A DNA stretch of 9,147 bases, from NCBI GenBank assembly GCA_003246795.1, contig QKCS01000200.1, positions 1 through 9,147 on the forward strand, written 5' to 3'. Made by a program: the position numbers and the translations under genes. Of the stretch, positions 1-5,470 are shown piece after piece (position 1 is the stretch's first letter; every line of letters starts with the position of its first letter). The notes below the pieces were generated by a model. The model ran no database searches, was not told the origin of the DNA, and was given only the letters and a program-made list of their open reading frames with translations. The DNA comes from Alphaproteobacteria bacterium. GTDB taxonomy: Bacteria; Pseudomonadota; Alphaproteobacteria; Micropepsales; Micropepsaceae.

Positions 1-98
1 ACGCTTGAAACGCTTGACGTTCATCACGAATTGCGGTGCGGTCGCCACAGTTTCTTTCTAGCGCTCACCATCATCGAGTGCCAAAAACAGGTCGATCA

Positions 99-1091
99 AT
101 GTCCGACAAATTCCGCTGCATCCTGGTAACCAAATCCGAAGCCGGTCAGAAGGCGGCGCTCAGCGAGATGAGCGACAGCGATCTGATGGATGGCGACGTT
201 ACGGTCGCGGTGTCGCACTCGACGCTGAACTACAAGGACGGACTTGTCGTGACAGGCAGCGCGCCGGTCGTGCGGAAGTTTCCGCTGATTGCCGGCATCG
301 ACTTTGCGGGCAAGGTCGTCGCGTCCGCCGATGCGCGCTTCAAGCCGGGCGACGCGGTTCTCGCGAATGGCTGGGGCATGGGCGAAACACATCACGGCGG
401 CTACGCCGGCCGTGCGCGCGTGAAGGGGGATTGGCTCGTGCCGTTGCCCGGCGCGTTCACGGCGGCGGACGCGATGGCGATCGGCACGGCGGGCTACACG
501 TCGATGTTGGCGGTGATGGCGCTCGAAGATTGCGGCCTCACGCCGGCCAAGGGGCCGGTCTTGGTCACGGGCGCCGCGGGCGGCGTCGGCAGCGTCGCGA
601 TCACGTTGCTGTCGAAGCTCGGGTACCGGGTCGTCGCCTCGACCGGCCGCACGAGCGAGGAAGCCTATCTGCGCAGCCTGGGCGCGGCCGAGATCATCGA
701 TCGCGCGGAGCTCAACACCGATGTGCGGCCGTTGGCGAAGGAACGGTGGGCCGGCGCGGTCGATTCCGTCGGCTCCAAGACGCTTGCAAACGTGTTGTCA
801 TCGACCAACTACGGCGGCGTGGTTTCCGCCTGCGGGCTCGCGCAGGGGATGGATTTGCCGTCGTCGGTGGCGCCGTTCATCTTGCGCGGTGTGACGCTGG
901 CCGGGATCGAGTCGGTCTATTGCCCGCGACCCAAGCGCTTGAAGGCATGGGAACGATTGGCCAGCGACCTCGATCTCACCAAGCTTCGCTCGACGGTGAC
1001 CCAGGCCAAGCTCGCCGACGTGTTGACGCTCGGGCCGCAGATCTTGAAGGGGCAGGTGCGCGGGCGCGTCGTCGTCGATGTGCAGGGCTGA
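99..1091 (+). CDS. acuI: Acrylyl-CoA reductase, AcuI/YhdH family (NADPH)
   Basis: A cytosolic medium-chain dehydrogenase/reductase without zinc that reduces acryloyl-CoA to propionyl-CoA with NADPH; the family removes toxic acryloyl-CoA arising in propionate, 3-hydroxypropionate and DMSP metabolism. The 330-residue protein matches E. coli YhdH/AcuI (about 324 aa) along its whole length from my memory of that sequence: STLNYKDGL at residues 41-49, FPLIAGIDFAGKV at 61-73, GWGMGE at 91-96, ARVKGDWLVPLP at 106-117, and the Rossmann nucleotide-binding loop GAAGGVGS at 158-165. The ATG at 99 is chosen because homologues begin just before RCILV; an in-frame GTG at 36 would add 21 residues unlike the family and has no Shine-Dalgarno. 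The ATG itself has only a weak AGG upstream. It appears monocistronic: the next gene starts 134 bp downstream. Function is well supported; the start is slightly less certain. Confidence 0.93.
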   Translation: MSDKFRCILVTKSEAGQKAALSEMSDSDLMDGDVTVAVSHSTLNYKDGLVVTGSAPVVRKFPLIAGIDFAGKVVASADARFKPGDAVLANGWGMGETHHGGYAGRARVKGDWLVPLPGAFTAADAMAIGTAGYTSMLAVMALEDCGLTPAKGPVLVTGAAGGVGSVAITLLSKLGYRVVASTGRTSEEAYLRSLGAAEIIDRAELNTDVRPLAKERWAGAVDSVGSKTLANVLSSTNYGGVVSACGLAQGMDLPSSVAPFILRGVTLAGIESVYCPRPKRLKAWERLASDLDLTKLRSTVTQAKLADVLTLGPQILKGQVRGRVVVDVQG

Positions 1092-1117
1092 TGCGTCGCG
1101 CCCACGAAGAAACTGTT

Positions 1118-1136
1118 AACCTGCTTGCGGCAGGTT
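1118..1136. other. Perfect 7-bp dyad between acuI and the exporter gene
   Basis: AACCTGC, a 5-base spacer TTGCG, then GCAGGTT: a perfect inverted repeat of 7+7 bases. It lies 27 bp after the acuI stop. It could be a stem-loop at the 3' end of acuI, but no T-tract follows, so a factor-independent terminator is doubtful. It could equally be a regulator's operator ahead of the exporter/VOC-GNAT unit, since exporters of this type often sit under a dedicated repressor or LysR-type activator. A second GC-rich palindrome (CCGGCC-GGC-GGCCGG) follows at 1154-1168. Confidence 0.4.
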
Positions 1137-1151
1137 CGGATGCAATGCCGA

Positions 1152-1180
1152 TTCCGGCCGGCGGCCGGGGTCTCTATCAT
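1152..1180 (+). promoter_or_regulatory. Candidate sigma70-like promoter of the exporter/VOC-GNAT unit
   Basis: TATCAT at 1175-1180 matches the -10 consensus TATAAT in five of six positions. The hexamer 17 bp upstream (TTCCGG, 1152-1157) is a poor -35, so only the -10 is persuasive. A start near 1187 would give a leader of about 40 nt before the GTG start at 1226. Low confidence; alphaproteobacterial promoters are often weak matches. Confidence 0.28.
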
Positions 1181-1210
1181 CGCGCACGAGCGACGCATGC
1201 ACGATAAGAC

Positions 1211-1228
1211 CGGGAGCGGCCAAGCGTG
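1211..1228 (+). promoter_or_regulatory. Shine-Dalgarno that selects the GTG start of the LysE-type exporter
   Basis: CGGGAG at 1211-1216 sits 9 nt before GTG 1226. The competing in-frame ATG at 1238 has a GGAGG (1232-1236) only one base in front of it, too close to work as its ribosome-binding site. The spacing therefore favours the GTG. Confidence 0.55.
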
Positions 1229-1900
1229 AACGGAGGGATGGACTGGGCCACGCTCCTGGCGGGCGGCCTCGTGATCGGCCTCCTGGTTGCGGCCCCGATC
1301 GGACCGGTCAACCTGATCTGCATCCGCCGCACGCTGCACTACGGACAACTCAACGGGTTCCTGGCGGGTTTGGGCGCGGCACTCGGCGACGGCGTGTTCG
1401 CGGTCATCGCAGGTTTCGGCGTCAAGTGGGTGTTCGACGCGATCCAGGATATGGGCGTCATCCTCAAACTCGCGAGCGCCGGTATCCTGATGTTCTACGG
1501 GTTGCGCGTTTTCATTTCGGCGACGCCGCCCGAAATCATGCGCAATCCCGACGGCAGCATTCAGCGCGGCTCCAAAGGCGATCTTGCCGGCGCTTTCGCC
1601 AGCACGTTCGCGCTGACCATCACCAATCCCGCGACGATGGTCGGGTTCGCCACGACCTTCGCGGCGTTCCGCGAGGTCGTCGATTTTCAGTCGAGTTCGC
1701 TTGCGACTTGGGTACTTATCGTCGCAGTAATTGGCGGATCCACGGTGTGGTGGCTTGTCGTCACGGCCATTACCGGCATCTTCCACAAGACGATCGAGCA
1801 CGACACACTGAGGCGCATGAACCAGGCCTCGGGACTGCTGATCTTCCTGACGGGCGCGGCGCTGCTCGGCTACGCGGTCTGGCAGCGCGTGTTCGTGTGA
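1226..1900 (+). CDS. LysE/RhtB-family amino-acid (analogue) exporter
   Basis: A 224-residue inner-membrane protein of the LysE translocator family, whose members export lysine, arginine, threonine, homoserine lactone or related compounds by proton exchange. Hydrophobic segments lie at about 8-30, 43-64, 78-98, 120-148, 160-183 and 200-219, the usual six-segment pattern. Family signatures are visible: APIGPVN at 23-29 at the end of the first helix, a glycine-rich GLGAALGD at 48-55, and TNPAT at 133-137 opening the fourth helix. The charged loop at 103-119 is the usual cytoplasmic loop. Length is normal for the family (about 200-230). Its TGA overlaps the GTG start of the VOC-GNAT gene (sequence GTGA), so the two are translationally coupled. 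The partner suggests that the substrate is a small metabolite or toxin also handled by the VOC/GNAT protein; that is inference, and the substrate cannot be read from sequence. Confidence 0.85.
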   Translation: MNGGMDWATLLAGGLVIGLLVAAPIGPVNLICIRRTLHYGQLNGFLAGLGAALGDGVFAVIAGFGVKWVFDAIQDMGVILKLASAGILMFYGLRVFISATPPEIMRNPDGSIQRGSKGDLAGAFASTFALTITNPATMVGFATTFAAFREVVDFQSSSLATWVLIVAVIGGSTVWWLVVTAITGIFHKTIEHDTLRRMNQASGLLIFLTGAALLGYAVWQRVFV

Positions 1901-2880
1901 CGAAGAAACCGATTTCGCTCGCGGCGCTCGACCATGTCGTGCTGCGCGTGGCGGACATGGACGAGGCACTGCTTTTCTACCGCAACATTCTCGGCGCCGA
2001 GATGGAGCGGCGCGTCGACAAGTTCGGCCTCGTCCAACTGCGCGCGGGCGAGGCGATGATCGATCTCGTCGACGTCGGCGCCGATTGGCTGAAGGCGGAA
2101 GGCGCCGAGCCTTTCGTACCGGAAGCGCGCAACGTCGATCATATCTGCCTGCGTGTCGAGCCGTTCGAGGAGGCCGCGATCGAACGGCATTTGAAGGCGC
2201 ACGGCGTCGAGATCATCGAGCGCGGCGAGCGCTACGGCGCGCAAGGCAACGGACCCTCGCTCTATGTGCGCGATCCGTTCGGCACCGTCATCGAGCTCAA
2301 AGGGCCGGCCACGCCGATCGAGGCCGATGAGCCAGTGCTGAAGACAGAACGGCTCGTGTTGCGGCCAACGCGCATGGCGGACGCGGAGGCGCTGCTGCCG
2401 ATCTTTCAGGATGCCGAGGTGATGCAGTACTGGGCGCATGCGCCGATCGGCACTTTGGCGGAGATGCAAGGGCTCATTGCGCGCAACCTACCGCCCCAGA
2501 ACCGGCACGAAGGCTCCTTTGCCATCACGCGCGACGGCGGGCGGGCGATCGGCTGTATCAATTTCTACAGCGAGCGCGATGCGATGTCGGGTCTGGGTTA
2601 TATCCTGGACAAGGCGTCGTGGGGGCAGGGGTTTGCGGCCGAAGCGGTGCGCGCCGCGCTCGCGCATGGGTTCGAGAGGCTCAACCTCCAGCGCATTTGG
2701 CTCGAGATCGATCCGCGGAACAACGGTTCGGTTCGCGTGGCCGAGAAGTGCGGGTTCGCGCGCGAAGGCGTTGCGCGCAAGTCGTTCTTCCTGAATGGCG
2801 CTTACCTCGACAGCGTCTTCTATGCGCTGCTCTACGAGGACTGGATCAAGACGCGCGCAGCCGGTCCATCCGGCCAATGA
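1897..2880 (+). CDS. VOC-GNAT fusion: glyoxalase-fold domain joined to RimJ/RimL-like N-acetyltransferase
   Basis: A 327-residue protein with two catalytic folds in one frame. Residues 9-136 form a VOC (glyoxalase/bleomycin-resistance/dioxygenase) domain: it opens LDHVVLRVADMDEALLFY, repeats the fold at VDHICLRV (80-87), and closes YVRDPFGTVIELKG (123-136). His13, His82 and Glu133 sit where VOC metalloenzymes hold their metal ligands. After a 12-residue linker, residues 148-318 form a GNAT of the RimJ/RimL type, with KTERLVLRP at 149-157, the acetyl-CoA loop WGQGFA (242-247, Q-x-x-G-x-A-like) and DPRNNGSVRVAEKCGF at 272-287. The reading frame enters from inside the exporter gene; GTG 1897, overlapping that gene's TGA, is the only sensible start, and there is no separate Shine-Dalgarno. 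Domain calls are firm; substrate is unknown. The 3' end overlaps the convergent flavoprotein gene by 35 bp. Confidence 0.88.
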   Translation: MTKKPISLAALDHVVLRVADMDEALLFYRNILGAEMERRVDKFGLVQLRAGEAMIDLVDVGADWLKAEGAEPFVPEARNVDHICLRVEPFEEAAIERHLKAHGVEIIERGERYGAQGNGPSLYVRDPFGTVIELKGPATPIEADEPVLKTERLVLRPTRMADAEALLPIFQDAEVMQYWAHAPIGTLAEMQGLIARNLPPQNRHEGSFAITRDGGRAIGCINFYSERDAMSGLGYILDKASWGQGFAAEAVRAALAHGFERLNLQRIWLEIDPRNNGSVRVAEKCGFAREGVARKSFFLNGAYLDSVFYALLYEDWIKTRAAGPSGQ

Positions 2881-3817
2881 TCTCGTCGGCGTCTTTGATC
2901 ATGCGGCGGATGATTTCGGCGCATGGCAAGACTTCGTGGATTGCGCCCGCGCCTTGACCCATGGCGAAGGCCGAGCGGCCACGATCGAGCCCTTCGATCT
3001 GACCGCCGATGCCGCCCATCACGCCCGCTTGGGCGGAGATCATCGCCTGCATCGGGAAGGGCTTGATCTCTTGGGGACGGCGTTCCCAATCGGCGACATA
3101 GTCGTTCTTGAAGACGCGCATCGGTTTGCCGGAATAGGCGCGCGTGATGATCGTGTCTTCGTCGGTCGCGTCGACCACGACGTCTTTGTACATGTCGCCG
3201 GCGTGCGCCTCGGTCGACGCGATGAAGCGCGTGCCCATCCAAACGCCTTTCGCGCCGAGCGCGAGCGCTGCGGCTAGGCCGCGACCGTCGACGATCGAAC
3301 CCGCGCCCAGAACGGGAACCTTCACGGCGTCGACGATCTGCGGGATCAACGCCATGCCGGCGATGCGGCCGGTGTGACCGCCAGCTTCCGTGCCCTGTGC
3401 GACGACGGCGTCGAGGCCGCCGTCCTCACCCGCTTTGGCATGGCGCACGGTGCCGCAGACGTTCATCACCTTCAAACCGGCGGCATGAAACCGGTCGACC
3501 AGATGGCGCGGCGGCACGCCGAGACCGGAGATGAAGGCCGATGCGCCCTCCTCGATGATGATGTCGGCGGTCTTCTCGAGCGACTCGGGCACGGCGGCGA
3601 GGAGATCGACGCCGAACGGCTTCTTCGTCAGTTGACGCACGCGGCGCATTTGCGTGCGAATTTCTTCCGTGCTGCGCCCTGCCATGCCGAGCGTCCCGAA
3701 CCCGCCCGCTTCGGAAACGGCGGCGCAGACTTCGGCGTATGAGACGCCGCCCATGCCGGCCAAGAGGATGGGATGTTCGATGCCCAGCATGTCGCAGATG
3801 GGCGTGCGGATCGTCAT
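2846..3817 (-). CDS. Nitronate monooxygenase-family FMN protein (2-nitropropane dioxygenase-like)
   Basis: A 323-residue TIM-barrel flavoprotein of the NMO/2-nitropropane dioxygenase family, which includes nitronate monooxygenases (oxidising propionate 3-nitronate and alkyl nitronates), NADH:quinone reductases of the PA1024 type and the FabK enoyl-ACP reductases. Visible signatures: HPILLAGMGGVSYAE (15-29) at the first barrel strand, PFGVDLL (67-73), QGTEAGGHTG (141-150) with the conserved active-site His148, and the FMN-phosphate region PVLGAGSIVDGRGLAAALA followed by GVWMGTRF (191-198). The length is typical. The ATG at 3817 has GGAAG seven bases upstream. The C-terminal codons overlap the convergent VOC-GNAT gene. 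Family is secure; true substrate (nitronate versus quinone or another acceptor) is not. FabK is less likely because no fatty-acid genes are near. Confidence 0.85.
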   Translation of the reverse strand: MTIRTPICDMLGIEHPILLAGMGGVSYAEVCAAVSEAGGFGTLGMAGRSTEEIRTQMRRVRQLTKKPFGVDLLAAVPESLEKTADIIIEEGASAFISGLGVPPRHLVDRFHAAGLKVMNVCGTVRHAKAGEDGGLDAVVAQGTEAGGHTGRIAGMALIPQIVDAVKVPVLGAGSIVDGRGLAAALALGAKGVWMGTRFIASTEAHAGDMYKDVVVDATDEDTIITRAYSGKPMRVFKNDYVADWERRPQEIKPFPMQAMISAQAGVMGGIGGQIEGLDRGRSAFAMGQGAGAIHEVLPCAEIIRRMIKDADEIIGRMDRLRAS

Positions 3818-3852
3818 GGCGTTTCTTCCGGTTCGAATGTTGTTGATGGCCT

Positions 3853-3882
3853 ATTCTGCGCACCGGGCGCCGCCGACCTCAA
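3853..3882 (-). promoter_or_regulatory. Weak candidate promoter of the NMO-family gene
   Basis: On the minus strand TTGAGG (3882-3877) and CAGAAT (3858-3853) are separated by 18 bp, each four of six to the sigma70 consensus. Transcription would start near 3846, leaving a leader of about 30 nt with the GGAAG ribosome-binding site. Plausible in position but weak in sequence. Confidence 0.22.
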
Positions 3883-3928
3883 GCGTCCAAGAGCGCGGCG
3901 GACATGAAGCCGCCACCGTCTCCCACGC

Positions 3929-4104
3929 GGGGCATGCGGGGGTCTGAACCCGCAGGGCATACCCAAGGTCGCGCTTTGAACGCAAGAAACGGCGACAGCC
4001 TTGTTTCACCATCCAGTGGCAATGGAACAGGTGTCGAACCTGTGGCGCCCGACGACGACCGGGTTAGCGATGCTGGCCCGGGCCTTAGGCGAACTGGAGC
4101 CTAA
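3929..4104. other. Hairpin-rich gene-free region, possible structured RNA
   Basis: The gap 3818-4100 between the two minus-strand genes holds no credible reading frame. From 3929 on it carries five inverted repeats in a row: TGCGGG/CCCGCA (3935-3954, 8-nt loop); CAAGG+TCGC/GCGA+CCTTG (3964-4003, with a nested CTT/AAG helix); ACAGG/CCTGT (4027-4043, 7-nt loop); CCGGGTTAGC/GCTGGCCCGG (4059-4081, 3-nt loop); and TTAGGC/GCCTAA (4085-4104), which includes the stop codon of the SPFH gene. The fourth helix is continuous over 10 pairs only in plus-strand RNA, where two T-G pairs are allowed; in minus-strand RNA they become A-C mismatches. I could not match it to tRNA, tmRNA, 6S, SRP RNA, RNase P RNA or a common riboswitch. 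It may be an unannotated small RNA, the 3' untranslated region of the SPFH gene, or chance in GC-rich DNA. Confidence 0.3.
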
Positions 4105-4919
4105 AGCAGGTCGTCCTCGCCGCCAAGCGGCAGTTCCTCTTCCGGCGTCGTGGTTGCGGCGGGCGCGGCCGCCTTGCCCGAGAAGTCGAAGATCACGGTG
4201 TGGCGGCCTTGCGAAGCCTGCATGGCTTGCAGCGCGCGCAGCTGCATCAATTCCGGATTGCCTTGCGCCATGCGCGCCGCGTTGGCGAGCGCGCGCATCG
4301 CCGCGACTTCGCTTCGCGCGCGTTCCAGCGATGCCGCCGCCGTCTTCTTAACGACGGCGTTGGCGGCATAAGCGTCGCGCAGTTCCTTTGCCAGCATGAT
4401 GTCGCGCACGGTCACCTTGATGAGGCGCACGCCGGCATTCGACAGGCCTTCGACGCAGGATGCGCGAACGAGTTCGGGCAGGGCGTCGCGGTTCTGGATG
4501 ATCTCGTCCAGCGTGTAGGTCGCCGCCGCCTCGCGGATCGGAAGCTGGATCAAAGGATAGAGTGCGTTCGCAACGTCGCTCTGCGACGCGATGGGAAATG
4601 CGCGGATCAGTTTCGCCGGTTCTTCGATCTGGTATTCGACGACAAGAGTGATTTTCAGACCCAAGGCGTCGCGGCTCATGACCTCCTGGCCCGGGACGGT
4701 TAGAAACTGCGGACGCTTGTCGAACAGGATCCAGCTGTTTGGCGGGACGAAGAAGCGGTAGGAACCCGGGCTCAGCGTCCGCTTGAAGACGCCGTCGCGA
4801 TAGAGCACGGCGGCCTGCCAGTCGAAGACCGTGACCTTGGTTCGCGTCGACAGAAGGAAGAGAACCAACAGCAGGGCCGCGACGCCCACGACGATGGCCA
4901 GCGTGTCGATCTCCGTCAT
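4101..4919 (-). CDS. SPFH/band-7 membrane protein, slipin (stomatin/prohibitin-like)
   Basis: A 272-residue membrane-anchored scaffold protein. A single hydrophobic segment (about 7-24) follows a short N-terminus, then an SPFH/band-7 domain at about 28-190: VFDWQAAVLYRDGVFKRTL, the PGSYRF turn, LKITLVVEYQI at 88-98, YPLIQLPIREAAATYTLDEI around 121-140, and VRLIKVTVRDIMLAKELRDAY at 164-184. An alanine/arginine-rich helix (190-240, RARSEVAAMRALANAARM, then NPELMQLRALQAM) probably forms the coiled-coil oligomerisation region, and the tail is acidic (EEELPLGGEDDLL). Such proteins form ring-like assemblies in membrane microdomains and often modulate proteases or transport; no NfeD or HflC partner gene is adjacent. 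The ATG at 4919 is preferred: it starts right before the membrane segment and has AAGAG six bases upstream. A longer GTG start at 4994 would add a His/Arg/Cys-rich stretch atypical for the family. Confidence 0.85.
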   Translation of the reverse strand: MTEIDTLAIVVGVAALLLVLFLLSTRTKVTVFDWQAAVLYRDGVFKRTLSPGSYRFFVPPNSWILFDKRPQFLTVPGQEVMSRDALGLKITLVVEYQIEEPAKLIRAFPIASQSDVANALYPLIQLPIREAAATYTLDEIIQNRDALPELVRASCVEGLSNAGVRLIKVTVRDIMLAKELRDAYAANAVVKKTAAASLERARSEVAAMRALANAARMAQGNPELMQLRALQAMQASQGRHTVIFDFSGKAAAPAATTTPEEELPLGGEDDLL

Positions 4920-4946
4920 GTCACACTCTTGCCCACAACGGCTTGC

Positions 4947-4975
4947 ATGATGCCGATGGGGTGGGACGTGCTCAA
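4947..4975 (-). promoter_or_regulatory. Candidate promoter of the SPFH gene
   Basis: On the minus strand TTGAGC (4975-4970) and CATCAT (4952-4947) lie exactly 17 bp apart, each matching four of six sigma70 positions. Transcription would begin near 4940, giving a leader of about 20 nt before ATG 4919; this also argues against the upstream GTG start at 4994. The 110-bp divergent space must also hold the promoter of the plus-strand secreted-protein gene; a TACGAT (4995-5000) there is a possible -10 without a good -35. Confidence 0.3.
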
Positions 4976-5022
4976 GTTGGCGCTGCGCAACCATTACGAT
5001 AGTGTCGCGCGGATTTGCTTTG

Positions 5023-5032
5023 GGAGGAGATG
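5023..5032 (+). promoter_or_regulatory. Shine-Dalgarno of the secreted-protein gene, ambiguous start
   Basis: GGAGG (5023-5027) is strong but ends only two bases before ATG 5030. It is eight bases, an ideal distance, before an in-frame TTG at 5036. Either start leaves the signal peptide intact (the difference is two residues, Met-Lys). Confidence 0.5.
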
Positions 5033-5467
5033 AAGTTGCGGCTCGTGTCGTCGATTTTTCTCGTGCTTGTTGTCACTGTCGCCACCGTTAACGTTGTTTC
5101 GGCGGACGTCGTCGACAACGGGCCGCCGTACACGGATGAACAGTTTCTGGCGTTGGCCCCTCATCGTCTGCCCAACGGCTTTGCGCGCCTTTTGGAAAAC
5201 TGGTGGAAGCGCGCGCCCGCCTATCTGCGCCACCGCATCCTCAATTCCCACAGCGACAAGTGGTGGTTCATCATCGAGTGCGACTACATGGGCTTCAAAC
5301 CGGAGGGCACGCCGCCCGGCGGCGCGGACAAGTGCGTGCGCGACGCCTACGAAGCGTCGGAGCGCGGCAAGAAGAATTGGTCGCCCGACGGGGTTTGGCT
5401 TGGTCCCTCGGAAGAATGCCGTAAGCGCGACAAGCGCACGAAATGGGGCGAACTCGTCTGCGATTGA
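5030..5467 (+). CDS. Small secreted four-cysteine protein of unknown function
   Basis: I do not recognise this 145-residue protein. It begins with a classical Sec signal peptide: MKLRLVSS, a hydrophobic stretch at 8-22, and a V-S-A cleavage site predicted after Ala25. The mature part (about 120 residues) is basic and rich in Trp (pairs at 58-59 and 78-79), with exactly four cysteines (84, 102, 130, 144) that could form two disulfides in the periplasm. No lipobox, membrane anchor, enzyme motif or internal repeat is visible. It diverges from the SPFH gene with a 110-bp gap and ends three bases before the convergent Hsp70-like gene, so it is transcribed alone. The DNA has the base composition of its neighbours, and the signal peptide argues that it is a real gene. 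Start ATG 5030 is taken by convention; TTG 5036 is the alternative. Confidence 0.72.
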   Translation: MKLRLVSSIFLVLVVTVATVNVVSADVVDNGPPYTDEQFLALAPHRLPNGFARLLENWWKRAPAYLRHRILNSHSDKWWFIIECDYMGFKPEGTPPGGADKCVRDAYEASERGKKNWSPDGVWLGPSEECRKRDKRTKWGELVCD

Positions 5468-5470
5468 CGT

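Noticed and set aside
1..35. Tandem ACGCTTGA repeat with a TTGACG -35-like hexamer before acuI.
   Set aside because: Only two copies at a 9-bp period and no -10 at 16-18 bp; not enough to call a promoter or repeat.
36..98. Upstream GTG start extending acuI by 21 residues.
   Set aside because: The extension is not found in AcuI/YhdH proteins and has no ribosome-binding site.
431..1207. Long open frame on the plus strand overlapping acuI (258 codons).
   Set aside because: Arg/Gly/Ala-rich out-of-frame reading of acuI with no family resemblance.
917..1969. Long open frame on the minus strand (350 codons).
   Set aside because: It lies antisense to acuI, the exporter and the VOC-GNAT start, has low-complexity Arg/Asp/Glu-rich composition and no recognisable domain: a shadow frame typical of GC-rich DNA.
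4011..4060. tRNA or tmRNA 3' half on the minus strand: ACAGG-TTCGACA-CCTGT looks like a T-arm and is followed by a sequence containing GCCA.
   Set aside because: No matching 5' acceptor strand, D-arm or anticodon arm lies at the expected distance, and the tmRNA G-U acceptor pair and an AANDN-type tag coding sequence are absent. Kept only as one helix of the hairpin cluster.
4920..4994. Upstream GTG start extending the SPFH protein by 25 residues.
   Set aside because: It adds a polar His/Arg/Cys stretch before the membrane anchor and would lie upstream of the best candidate promoter.
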